Shown one piece after another: positions 8,405 to 17,499 of a stretch of DNA of 64,000 nucleotides; within the stretch, counting starts at the first letter, position 1, and the number at the start of each line of letters is the position of its first letter. Location of the stretch: assembly GCF_001279525.1 (NCBI RefSeq), contig NZ_LGDY01000102.1, positions 1 to 64,000 of the forward strand. The letters run 5' to 3'. The stretch is from Nocardia sp. NRRL S-836 (GTDB lineage Bacteria > Actinomycetota > Actinomycetes > Mycobacteriales > Pseudonocardiaceae). The notes below the pieces were generated by a model, which saw nothing but the letters and a program-made list of their open reading frames with translations, searched no databases and was not told the origin of the DNA. Position numbers and translations under genes: made by a program.

Positions 8405-9076
8405 TCACTGGGCGAGGCGCGGGGGCGCGATGCTGATCAGGCCGCAGCCGTAGGCTTTCGCTGGCCCGACGCCGTTGATCAGCGCGTCGGTGAACGCCTC
8501 GGTGTCGGTGACGATCAGATGTCCATCGAATCGCACGGGTTCGACCGTGATCTTGCCCTGGTCCTTCTTCTGGCCGGTGAGGGTGGGCACGGGCGAGGGT
8601 GCGACGTCAGGTTCGCCTCGGCGGGTCGTCGGGATGACGAAGCCGTGTCGTTCCCCGCGGCCGATGAGCCATTCGATCTGGGCTTCCGGTTTGCGGTGGG
8701 CGAATCGTCTGTGGACGTTGCGGCCTTGGCCGGCGTGGGTGCTCCAGGTGGGGTTGGCAAGCAGGCGGAACGAGAACTTCCTTCCTGCGGCGATGGCGTT
8801 GAGCACTGGCTGCAACGGTCGCACTTCGGCAGGTGTCATGAGGTGTCCCGCGGGGAGCTTGCGCCAGTCGGGGACGGTGTGGCTTTGGATGTACTGGGTG
8901 TATCCGGTCTGGGTGGCGTCGAGGCGCCAGAGGATCTTGTGTTCGAGCCGTGCCGGTGTGTCGCCGGTGACGTTGGGGTAGGCGCTCATGATGGTGCGGT
9001 GCATGTCGTGGACGTTGGCGTAGTCGCGGCGGAACTCGCGTGATCGCACGTTGATGGTGAGCTTGCTCAGGAACAC
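8405..9076 (-). CDS. cas6e: Cas6e (CasE/Cse3), crRNA-processing endoribonuclease
   Basis: A 223-residue RAMP protein that cleaves type I-E pre-crRNA within each repeat and stays on the 3' stem-loop in Cascade. The N-terminus (MFLSKLTIN) and the HDMHRTIMSAYP block match Cse3; His26 corresponds to the catalytic His of the family. The C-terminal glycine-rich RAMP signature is GVGPAKAYGCGL. Length is normal (about 200-230). It overlaps the end of cas5e by 10 nt and is the last gene of the operon. In many type I-E loci cas1 and cas2 follow here; they do not. Confidence 0.95.
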   Translation of the reverse strand: MFLSKLTINVRSREFRRDYANVHDMHRTIMSAYPNVTGDTPARLEHKILWRLDATQTGYTQYIQSHTVPDWRKLPAGHLMTPAEVRPLQPVLNAIAAGRKFSFRLLANPTWSTHAGQGRNVHRRFAHRKPEAQIEWLIGRGERHGFVIPTTRRGEPDVAPSPVPTLTGQKKDQGKITVEPVRFDGHLIVTDTEAFTDALINGVGPAKAYGCGLISIAPPRLAQ

Positions 9077-9786
9077 GATGGATCTCCGGTAGTGATCATG
9101 CTGTCAAGCAGGGGGACCTGGTCGACGAGCACGGTCCGGGTGGCGAAACGCCGCCGGCCCTCTGCGAGGCTGAGGGGGTGGTCGTGGCGGACTTCGGCGT
9201 TGGTGGCTTGGGCCGGGCAGTCGATGACGGTGCGCAGCCCGATCCGCTCGACCTTGACGAGTTCGTTGTTTCGCGCGGATTTCGAGGTCTCCAACCACGG
9301 ATGGCCCTCGAGTAGGTCTTTCGCGGCGAGGGCGACTGGCCCTCCGTTCGGCGGTAGCAGCGGCCGTGCGGGAACGAAGGCTCGCCGGCCGAAGAACAGC
9401 GGCCAGTGCGGGCGGTCGACGACCGAAGCGATGCGGGTCAGCAAGCCTTCGTCGCCTTGCAGCACGACGAGGAACAGTGCGTCGGCGAGGTAGTAGCGTT
9501 CGCTGACGACCGTGCGTCGGCCGGTTCCCATGGTGGTGGGAACGTTCTGGGTGGTGTGGTAGTCGCGTTCGAGGATGCCTTCGCGGTCGACGCGGACAGC
9601 GAGCTGCAGCTGCGCGAGCTCGGCGATGGCGTCGTCGTCTTCGCGTGAGATGCCGAGCGCGGCGGCGAGCAGGCCGACGACGCCGGATTTGGTGGGTTCG
9701 GTGGTGGTGTCTCGGATGACGCCTCGTGACCGGGTTCCCCATGACTGCATGGGTGCGTCGAAGCACAAGGCCAGTGACATCGCCAT
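9067..9786 (-). CDS. cas5e: Cas5e (CasD), Cascade crRNA 5'-handle-binding subunit
   Basis: A 239-residue protein (237 from the second ATG at 9780) with the Cas5e start LALCFDAPMQSWGTRSR. It continues with RDTTTEPTKSGVVGLLAAALG, in which PTKSGVVGLLAAALG is the family hallmark. Cas5e binds the crRNA 5' handle and anchors Cas8e in the surveillance complex. It lies three bases after the cas7e stop and overlaps cas6e by 10 nt, consistent with coupled translation. No frameshifts or missing blocks are visible. Confidence 0.95.
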   Translation of the reverse strand: MAMSLALCFDAPMQSWGTRSRGVIRDTTTEPTKSGVVGLLAAALGISREDDDAIAELAQLQLAVRVDREGILERDYHTTQNVPTTMGTGRRTVVSERYYLADALFLVVLQGDEGLLTRIASVVDRPHWPLFFGRRAFVPARPLLPPNGGPVALAAKDLLEGHPWLETSKSARNNELVKVERIGLRTVIDCPAQATNAEVRHDHPLSLAEGRRRFATRTVLVDQVPLLDSMITTGDPSCS

Positions 9787-9788
9787 GG

Positions 9789-10967
9789 TCAGGCCGTTGC
9801 TCCGGTGAGGATCCGGCTGGTGAAGTCGTCGATGCTGGCGACGATGTCGGTGTCGTCGAGGTGTGGCACGTCGCCGGAGACGGAGGCTGCGGCGACGGTG
9901 CGGAGGTCGGTGGTGCCGTAGAAGGTGCGCAGCTGGTGGAAGTGCTGGGTGAGGCGGTCGGTGGAGGCGCTCATGATGTCGGGGTCGGTGACGGGTTTCT
10001 GGAAGGCGTTGGCGAGGTTCCAGGCGCCGCGGTCGCGGACGACGCCGAGGAGGGTGTCGGGCATCGTGCGGGCGGCCATGGAGTTCTGTGCGCCGCTGGG
10101 CACCGCGTGGATGAAGGAGTACAACCAGGCGCGGGCGGTGCGGGTGATCAGGTCCTGGTCGCCGGCGAGGTTATTGGCGAGTTGGTCGAGGTTGAGGTTG
10201 GCGTAGCGGTAGTAGCAGGCGGAGTTGAAGTCGATGGTGCCGATCATGTCGGCGCCGGACTCTTCCTTGGGCTTGAGGTCGTCCACTGCGGTGTAGTAGT
10301 CGAACTCGTTGACCACGGCGTGGGTGCTGATGGCGTGAGCGACCTGGGAGGCTGCTTCGACGCTGAAGTCCTTGTTGTCGGCGATCATGCGGCCGAACAG
10401 GGCGATGTCGGCGACGCGGCTGGCGTCGAGGATGCGGCGTGCTTCCGCGATCGCTTCCTTGCTTGGCTTGCTCACCTTGCCGTTTGTCTTCGGCTCGGCA
10501 CCATCGGTCTTCTTACCGCGCTTGGCTTTCGCTGCATCGGCATCGGCGTCGGCCTTGGCTGCGATGGCGTGCAGCGTGTCCCAGTTCGTGTCGCAGTAAC
10601 TGGTCAGGTGATCGATGGCGTGCCGGCCGACGAACAGCAGGTATTCGGTGAGGCCTTTGTTCTTGTCCACGCCGAACCCGAGCTGCTGCAGTCCGGTCGC
10701 GACGACCTTCGCCGCGAGCTCGGCGTCACGCCCGCTGGTGGCCAGTGCGTCGGCGGCACGTTCGAGCAGTCGCTTGGTGCGTACCGCGGTCTCGGACTTG
10801 TCGAGGCCGTAGTCGTTGAACAGCTGGCGAGCCGCGCGCTTGAGGCACTGGCTGGAGACCCTGCCGCGGGTGTGACCACCGAAGGTGGCGGTCTTGGGCT
10901 GGCCGACGTCGTCGCGGTTGAGGTTGCTGACCGGGAACGACTGGAGCAGGTGCAGTTCGATGATCAC
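9789..10967 (-). CDS. cas7e: Cas7e (CasC/Cse4), Cascade backbone subunit
   Basis: A 392-residue protein beginning IELHLLQSFPVSNLNRDD, then TATFGGHTRGRVSSQCLKRA, the conserved Cse4 N-terminus. Six copies coat the spacer part of the crRNA in the E. coli complex. A Lys/Ala-rich segment at about 130-160 (ADADAAKAKRGKK) is a lineage-specific insertion in a loop. The start lies 20 nt after the cas11 stop, with CCTCCAGTG-type complement giving a GGAGG site. Length fits the family (340-400). Confidence 0.95.
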   Translation of the reverse strand: MIIELHLLQSFPVSNLNRDDVGQPKTATFGGHTRGRVSSQCLKRAARQLFNDYGLDKSETAVRTKRLLERAADALATSGRDAELAAKVVATGLQQLGFGVDKNKGLTEYLLFVGRHAIDHLTSYCDTNWDTLHAIAAKADADADAAKAKRGKKTDGAEPKTNGKVSKPSKEAIAEARRILDASRVADIALFGRMIADNKDFSVEAASQVAHAISTHAVVNEFDYYTAVDDLKPKEESGADMIGTIDFNSACYYRYANLNLDQLANNLAGDQDLITRTARAWLYSFIHAVPSGAQNSMAARTMPDTLLGVVRDRGAWNLANAFQKPVTDPDIMSASTDRLTQHFHQLRTFYGTTDLRTVAAASVSGDVPHLDDTDIVASIDDFTSRILTGATA

Positions 10968-10986
10968 TGGAGGTTCTCCGCGATTT

Positions 10987-11574
10987 TCAGTGGATGTCGG
11001 CGGGTTCGTCGGGTTGGTCGTGGTCCTCGGTGGACTCGCGGGGTGCCGGGCGGTAGTGGAATTCGCGGGCCCAGCGGAGTCGGATGCGCTGTGCCTCGTC
11101 GTCGCGGTAGCGATCCCCGAGAAGGGTGACGAGGTCGGTGAGGAGCTCGTCGTAGTCGACCGGTACGTCCTCGCTGTCGAGCAAGCGGATGGTCTGGCGC
11201 AGTTGATGGGCCAGTGCGGCGCGGTCGCGGGCGAGGAGTTGGGTGAACCGGCGGTTCACCGATGCTCCGCGCTGTGTCGCGAGCTTTCCCATGGAGGCGC
11301 CGAGCGAGCGTGTGTTCCGGCGGGGCTGCGGGTGCAGGGCGAACAACCCGGCCACCAGCAGCCAGACCTCTTGCTCGGACTCGGGCGGGTTGTGTGCGAA
11401 GACGATGTCGTAGGCCTCGGCCTGTTGACGGGGGCCGGAGAAGCTGCGGCGCAGCCGAGCCAGGACTTGCCGGGCCTGAGACACGCGCTCTGCTCTCCCC
11501 GAAGACAGGCCGCTGTGCAGGCCGTAAAGGTAGGCAGTGAAGGCGCGGCGCCGGTCGACGATCGGCGTGGTCAC
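10987..11574 (-). CDS. cse2: Cas11 (CasB/Cse2), Cascade small subunit
   Basis: A 195-residue, mostly helical basic protein. It has the Cse2 pattern RRSFSGPRQQAEAYDIVF and the later RRFTQLLARDRAALAHQLRQ block that contacts target DNA in the R-loop. GTG 11574 overlaps the cas8e stop (GTGA). The C-terminal 20 residues are acidic (STEDHDQPDEPADIH) and probably disordered. Intact by eye and of normal length. Confidence 0.92.
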   Translation of the reverse strand: MTTPIVDRRRAFTAYLYGLHSGLSSGRAERVSQARQVLARLRRSFSGPRQQAEAYDIVFAHNPPESEQEVWLLVAGLFALHPQPRRNTRSLGASMGKLATQRGASVNRRFTQLLARDRAALAHQLRQTIRLLDSEDVPVDYDELLTDLVTLLGDRYRDDEAQRIRLRWAREFHYRPAPRESTEDHDQPDEPADIH

Positions 11575-13199
11575 GCGGCTCCTTTCGTGGTGATGTAGGC
11601 CGCGATCTCGGTATGGAAGATGCGGGTGAGTTTGTCGAGGCGTCCGAGAAATTGGCCGTAGTGTTTGCCCACGACAACGAGGTCATGTCCCTCAGCGGGT
11701 GAGCCTTCTGCCCAGTGGTCGGTGGCGCGTAGTGCGATCGTGGCAACCTGGTTTTGCCATGCTTCGACGGCCGTGGTCTTAGTCTCGTCGGCGTCATGTG
11801 CTTGAGCGATGTCGGTGAGGAACTCCGCGAACGGCCGTGCCAGTCTTGGCCAGTACTCAACGTCGAGGCTCCAGGTTGGCTTCTCGCGCTTGTTCTCCCG
11901 GTTGCCGCGCTTCTCTTTGCGGTAGCTGCGTTGCATGTGGCGCAGCGCGGCGCCGATGTTGTCGGCATAGGCGATCGCGCATCCCAGAAGCGCCCCGAGC
12001 GTCTCGTCTCGGGCGCGCAACAGCGCAACCGGCGCCGGGACAACTTCTTCAAGCCAGGTCTCGACTACCGTGGCATTATCGTCCAGCTGTTGATCGAACA
12101 CGCGCAGCGTGTACACCGCATGGGCGGGGATGTGTCCGTGTTCGGCCAGCTCGGAGATCTGTTCCAGGGTACGGGGACGTTGCCGTGTTTTGCCTTCTTC
12201 CCAGAGGTTGGTCATCAGCAGTTCCACGCTGTGGCGCCACACGCCACGTACCGGGTGCAGGCGAACCGGCAGCATCGGCGCGCCCCGCTTCGTCTTGCCT
12301 TTCTGATCGGTCGGCTTGCGAAACGCCGCCATCATCTCCTCGTCCGCGGCAACAGCGTCCAAGCGTGTGCCCGGTGTCAAGATCACTCCATCGACCATCA
12401 GGCCGTCGTCAGTTCGTTTCTGTGACAGCAGGATTCGGCGGGCAGGCCACGTCAGGAGATCAGTCCATCCCCGCGTGGCGCGTTTGCCCGGTGCGGGATC
12501 CGGCGGGAGCATCTGTTCCCACGCCGGGCCGTCGTCGGCCGTGTTCGGTGCCGGCTGTTCGTGGTCGGGGCGGTAGATCATGGAGTTAAGGAGCAGCGTT
12601 TCTTTGAGCGTGTTGCCTTCTACGACAGCGATGCCGAGCGAACCGCATGGTGCGCGTTCGGAATACTTGTCTTTTTGATACGGCGTCTTCGTGCCTCCTG
12701 GGTCGAACGCTTGCGCGGTGACCAGCCAGCGCGCGGCCTCGGCGGGCGTGAGCAGGATCTGGTCGGTCGCCAGGGTCTTGTCGAACAATGTGACGTTTCT
12801 GCCGACCGACCGATATGGCACCAGCTTGGCCGCCGTGGCGGGTGTCAGCGTGGACAGGCCTGGGCACTGCATGAACGGATGCCGGTCATCGAAGAGGTCG
12901 AAGCTGCTTTTCTTGTCGCGCAGGTACGTGGCCAGTGGCGCGAATGGCAACCGCGGTGCCTTCCACAGTTCAGCCCACGCGGCTTCCGAGGGCGGCCCGT
13001 AGACCCTGTGTATCAACGCGAGCACGAGCCGGTGCAGCGCCGCGGTCATGGACGACGTCTCTCCGGCGATACGGCGCAAGCGATGTGCGCTGGTCAGGAG
13101 ACGGGCCAGGCTGACGAGTTCCTGGTGGCCGTTGAGGTCGACCACGGGTAGCCAGGGCTCGGTGCGCAGGTCGAAGGAAGCGGGTTGGGTTATGGTCAC
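11571..13199 (-). CDS. cas8e: Cas8e (CasA/Cse1), Cascade large subunit, PAM recognition
   Basis: A 542-residue protein. The N-terminal Cse1 signature is FDLRTEPWLPVVDLNG, and LFDDRHPFMQCPGL follows at about residue 100. In type I-E systems this subunit reads the PAM, locks the R-loop and recruits Cas3. The C-terminal helical bundle runs from about 385. GTG 13199 overlaps the shifted cas3 stop at 13196 by four bases, as expected in an intact operon order of cas3 then cas8e. No internal stop or length anomaly is seen. Confidence 0.95.
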   Translation of the reverse strand: MTITQPASFDLRTEPWLPVVDLNGHQELVSLARLLTSAHRLRRIAGETSSMTAALHRLVLALIHRVYGPPSEAAWAELWKAPRLPFAPLATYLRDKKSSFDLFDDRHPFMQCPGLSTLTPATAAKLVPYRSVGRNVTLFDKTLATDQILLTPAEAARWLVTAQAFDPGGTKTPYQKDKYSERAPCGSLGIAVVEGNTLKETLLLNSMIYRPDHEQPAPNTADDGPAWEQMLPPDPAPGKRATRGWTDLLTWPARRILLSQKRTDDGLMVDGVILTPGTRLDAVAADEEMMAAFRKPTDQKGKTKRGAPMLPVRLHPVRGVWRHSVELLMTNLWEEGKTRQRPRTLEQISELAEHGHIPAHAVYTLRVFDQQLDDNATVVETWLEEVVPAPVALLRARDETLGALLGCAIAYADNIGAALRHMQRSYRKEKRGNRENKREKPTWSLDVEYWPRLARPFAEFLTDIAQAHDADETKTTAVEAWQNQVATIALRATDHWAEGSPAEGHDLVVVGKHYGQFLGRLDKLTRIFHTEIAAYITTKGAA

Positions 13200-15957
13200 T
13201 GGACTTCTTCGGCGTAGACGCCGATCCTCTCGTCGTAGGCGAGAACGTGGTCACCGACCGGGCATCGACCGTCGACGAGGACCACTGCTCGGTGCTTGCG
13301 CAGCCAGGGCGACTGTTCGAACAACGGCGGTACCGCGGTGTCCAGCAGCGTCCGGACGACGGCGGCCGGCACACCCGCGGGCGAGGTCAAGGTCGCGCGG
13401 GAATCCAAGAGCTCTGGGAGCACGTCTGCCGGAATCGGCTCTGCCGTGGACAACAAGACCGGCAGGCCTCCACACACCGCGAAAGTCCGTCCACCGTCGA
13501 TGCGATGCAGCAGCACGACATCGACCCGGAGTTCACGCGTCTCGTCGTCATGGTCTTCGATCACCGGTAGCGACTCTTTCTCGTCTTGCTGGGGTTCTGA
13601 GGGCGCACGGTCATGTCGGCCAGCCGATGCGTCGCGACCGGCAGCGGCAGATACATCAGTCGCGCATCGTGGGTGTCCTTGGCATGCGCACGATTCAGCC
13701 GCTCGTGGGCACGCTGCCACGCCTGCTCCCACCCCGGCGGACACTCAACCGCCTCGGAGGGCCCGTACACCGCGTCAATCAGCACCGGCACTTCATCGGG
13801 CGAGATCAGCTTCTTCTTGCGGCGCAGGAGGGCCCATGTTCGTAGCAGCACCATCGGCTGGTAGATGTTGGTCAGATATGGTGGGAACACCGGGCCTGCT
13901 GGCGTGTCCGTGACGCCGGTGATCGCCAGCGTGAGCGTGCCGCGTCCCTTGTCTCGGTCGTGGCGATGCACGCGTCCGGCACGCTGGATCAGCGAGTCGA
14001 TCGGGGCCATGTCGGTGAGCATCGCGTCGAAGTCGAGATCGAGACTCTGCTCCAGCACCTGAGTCCCGACCACGATCGCGCCGCGTTTGGGTCTGCTGCC
14101 GCCAGGTCCGAACGCGGCGCGCAGATCGGTTTCCACCGTCCTGCGATGACCATCGGCAAGCTGACCGGTGATCGTGATCAGCTGCGGCCGCTTCGACGCC
14201 GGCAGCGTGGCGATCCTCGTCCTCAGCGCGTCGCTGGTTGTTGTCGCCCGGTTGACGAGATTGTGCACGATGGCGACGCTTTCGCCGCCGGCGGCGCGTT
14301 TGAGGGCCCAGTTCACGATGTCGTCATCGTCGACCCATTCCAGCTGTACAGAGCGTTCACGATTCAGCTCGGACACACCTGTCGACTCGACCACGCTTGT
14401 GCCGCTGCCGACCATGGTGACCCGCGGATACGCCGTCGACGACGGCAACGCCGAAACACCGCCCGGCACGCAATCCAGCATTCCGGCTCGCCACGCCGCG
14501 GTGAGCTCCTCGCGTCGCCGTGACGGCAATGTCGCCGACAGCAGCAGCACCGACACGCCCATGCGGCCCAGCCACATCAACAGCCGGTCCAGCAAGGTCG
14601 ACATGTAGGTGTCGTAGGCATGTACCTCGTCGATCACCACCACTTTGTTCGACAGCGCTGCAAGCCGCACGAACACATGCCCCGACCGGATCGCCGCCTT
14701 CAACACCTGATCGACCGTGCCTACCCCCAAAGGCGAGAGCAGGCTCCTCTTGCGCGTAAACCACTCCTGAGCGGCGACATCGGAGTCCTCGGGGTGGTCC
14801 GGTCCGACTTCGGTGGGTGTGGCGGCTTTGCTGTCCAGGAACTCCTTGGCGTTGGAGTGAATCAAGCGCACTGCCGTCGAGTCGCCGAGGTGGGTCAGCA
14901 TCGTCTCGAACTCGCCCAGTACCTGGTGGCTCGTCGCCTGCGTCGGCATCCCGATGTAGCCGCCGGCGAGCCCGAGGCCGCTGACCAAGGTCGCTATGGC
15001 CTGCAAAGCCCCCTTGGACTTGCCCTCGCCGGTCGGGGCCTCCACGACGAGCATCGTGGGTTCGGTACGACCTTGGACCAGCCGCTCGATCACCGCCTGC
15101 ACAGGCCGCGGGGCGGCAGCGAACAGAGCGACAAAGCTGGTGTCCTTTGGAGGCTCCCACGGCTGCAGGTCAAGTCCGTCGACAGCCTTGACCGCTCGAG
15201 CGCCGGAGGAGCGGAGGTAGTCGTCGAAATCGGCTTCGTCCTCGGGTGATGGGAAGTTGCGCTCTACTGAGGCAATCCAGTCGCTGGCCGTGGTCAACCC
15301 GGCGAGGGCGACAGCAGCTGTCGTGCTCAGACGCAATTCGTTCCAGGGAAGCGTGCGCGCATCAGGCAGGCCGCGCGCCTTGATCACCGCGTCCACCAGA
15401 TCGTCACGCCATGCCTTCCAACGTGCCCCACCGTGATTGTTGACTTGCGCCCGCGTCTGCACGAGCTCCTGGCCAGCCGGGAAATGACCATGATGCCCAC
15501 CGAGCGCGACTGCGATCCGCTCGGCCACGCTGCTCTCCGCACCCCAGCCGAGAAGCATGTCTTTCATGTGTAGCGCCGTGACAAGTCCATGCGGTGTGTC
15601 CAGACGCGGCAGGCCGCGTTGCCGTTGCACTCGCCGCAGGTCGGCCTCCGCTATCTCACCGAAACGCTGTTCCGCGAGATCCACATGCAACGCCTGGAAT
15701 GTCGGCGAGTACTTCCCCAGGTCATGCAGACCACACAGCAGAGCTATCCAGCCAACGGCATCACCCAGCACCGAGAACGCATTCCGCAGCTCATCGCGGC
15801 TACGTGGCCCCAGCACCAGATCGAACAAGCGCGAAGCCACATTCGCCGTGTCCACCACGTGGCACAACAGCGGATGCGGAATACCGCGACCCGCAGACTT
15901 TCCCCAAGCCGCCCAGGTCGACGGCTTGTGACCATCAACGCTCACCGCACTCCACAC
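13196..15957 (-). pseudogene. cas3: Cas3 HD nuclease-helicase, C-terminal domain out of frame
   Basis: The first 798 codons (15957-13561) hold the HD nuclease domain (CGLHDLGKYSPTF at about 75), helicase motif I (APTGEGKS), motif II (DEVHAYDTYM), motif III (SATLPS) and motif VI (QRAGRVHRH). The frame then stops at 13561, just after PQNPSKTRKSRYR. The expected Cas3 C-terminal domain continues in the -1 frame as VDVVLLHRIDGG, PWLRKHRAVVLVDGR and HVLAYDERIGVYAEE, ending at 13196 on the cas8e start. One lost base near 13563-13610, perhaps in the CCCC run, explains this. It could be a real mutation or a sequencing error. Activity without the C-terminal domain is doubtful. Confidence 0.88.
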
Positions 15958-15996
15958 CCGATCAGACGCTCACCATCACGACAAGCGAGAGCGGCC

Positions 15997-16089
15997 ATGA
16001 AAGCAGATCACGAAGCATCGTTCGATGAGATCCGGAGGCAGTACGCCATTCGGATCGAAGATCACCCACTTGCACTAAAGATGCTCTGA
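15997..16089 (+). CDS. Possible 30-residue small ORF between cas3 and array 2
   Basis: ATG 15997 follows GAGAG and encodes 30 residues, rich in charged groups (KADHEASFDEIRRQYAIRIE). It lies just upstream of, and divergent from, cas3 and ahead of array 2. It could be a real micro-protein, the stub of a lost gene, or chance. I recognise no family. Confidence 0.3.
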   Translation: MKADHEASFDEIRRQYAIRIEDHPLALKML

Positions 16090-16309
16090 TCTTCAGGTAA
16101 TTTCGACTTATCGACAGTTCAGTCAACTGGACCGGAGCCTCCAGAGAGGCTGTCAGCGGTTAGGTACAGCTATCTTGTTCCACTGTCACTCGCCTCAAGG
16201 GGCCTCTGGACGCGCAACCGATCTTTGACAACTCCACAACGGATAAGCAGTCAACCTTCGCTTACACCTCGGTGGCTCAACCGCCTAGCAGGCTGCAGCT
16301 CTGGTGTAG
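16090..16309. promoter_or_regulatory. Leader region of array 2 and upstream region of cas3
   Basis: This 220-nt stretch is clearly less GC-rich than its neighbours (for example TTCAGGTAATTTCGACTTAT and TTTGACAACTCCACAACG). It lies at the 5' side of array 2, where a type I-E leader and promoter are expected. The divergent cas3 promoter probably lies nearby. No specific -10/-35 pair is assigned. Confidence 0.5.
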
Positions 16310-17112
16310 ATGCTCCCCGCGGACGCGGGAGGTCCTTTGCCATTCGGATCTCGCGTGTCCTGTTCCCAGGCGGGTGGTCCTGCTCGTACAGCGAGGGCTT
16401 GGTCAAACGGAAGTACCCTCGCTTCCCGCGCACACAGGGGTGGTTCCCAGTGGACGACGCCGCTGGAGTAGCCGCCGTGCTCCTCGCACACGCGGGGGTG
16501 GTCCCATCTCACGCACGCTGTCGATGTCGTTCCACCGGTGCTCCCCGCGCACGCGGGGATGGCCCCATTAACGGCAACGACAACCCTGCGGGCTTCGCGT
16601 TCTCCCCGCGCACGCGGGGTGGTCCCTGACCGACGGCCGCCTTCACCGCGTCCAGCTCGTTCTCCCCGCGCACGCGGGGGTGGTCCCTACTTCCCCGGCA
16701 GCCGAGCCGAGCTCGCCGCGTTCTCCCCGCGCACGCGGGGGTGGTCCCCTGCACCTCGGCGTCTCGGTCGAGGACCAGGAGTTCTCCCCGCGCACGCGGG
16801 GGTGGTCCCGGGTCGCGCAGTGGCGGGAGCTCGCTCCCACCGTTCTCCCCGCGCACGCGGGGGTGGTCCACTGCGGGACAAGAGGGGGTGTGGCGCCGCG
16901 GGGTTCTCCCCGCGCACGCGGGAGTGGTCCCGGCAAGTTGGCCGTTGCTGCCCAGTTCGCGAAGTTCTCCCCGCGCACGCGGGGGTGGTCCCGGCGACGA
17001 CGCGGTGTCGGGCATGGTGTTCGAGTTCTCCCCGCGCATGCGGGGGTGGTCCCGTCGCTGTGAGTCCTGTATCTGCAGGACACCCGTTCTCCCCGCACGG
17101 GGGGGTGGCCCC
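16310..17112 (+). CRISPR. CRISPR array 2 (type I-E), 14 repeats
   Basis: Repeat starts are 16310, about 16369, 16419, 16477, 16538, 16599, 16659, 16720, 16781, 16842, 16903, 16964, 17025 and 17086. Repeats 6-13 are almost uniform 28-29-mers starting GTTCTCCCCGCGC and ending GCGGGGGTGGTCCC, with 32-nt spacers. The first four, at the presumed leader end, are badly diverged, and the second is barely recognisable (TGTTCCCAGGCGGGTGGTCC). The last one has lost bases and ends GGCCCC, as expected for a trailer-end repeat. Decay at the leader end argues against recent spacer acquisition. Confidence 0.95.
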
Positions 17113-17499
17113 TCGGCGGGCACGTCTGCCAAGACACATCATCTGACACGCTTAGCCCTCTGATCATCTGGGCACGGCCGCACAGCCATGACGGTCGCCG
17201 CAACGCGCCTACCCGGTGACGTGGCTCCGGTGCCGCACTGGGCAGGCACCCACAATGATCTCTTCGGCATGAGGAAGCACTGTGGTCAGGACGGTTAGCG
17301 CGTCCTGTGGCATCGTCCCACTGTCCAGCGCGCAGCTTTCGACCAAGGCAGAACCAACCACCGACCTGGCCCGCCTCTACACCCGCGTGGGCCAAGGTCA
17401 ACGGGCGTTCGTCGTCATGGACACCCTGTTCACCGCGGTCTCGCATCGCACCATTGTCGGTATCCCGTGCGAGGATCGGACCAGTCGGGGAGGGCTGGT
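17113..17499. other. Sequence between array 2 and the deaminase gene; no supported gene
   Basis: A plus-strand frame (17282-17614) contains DLARLYTRVGQGQRAFVVMD, which looks protein-like but belongs to no family I can name. It runs out of frame into the deaminase gene. I searched by eye for Cas1 motifs here and saw none. The deaminase promoter should lie in the second half. Confidence 0.4.

Noticed and set aside
13561..13620. Programmed -1 frameshifting to express full-length Cas3
   Set aside because: No X-XXY-YYZ slippery heptamer is present in the required frame, and Cas3 is not known to use frameshifting; a mutation or read error is simpler.
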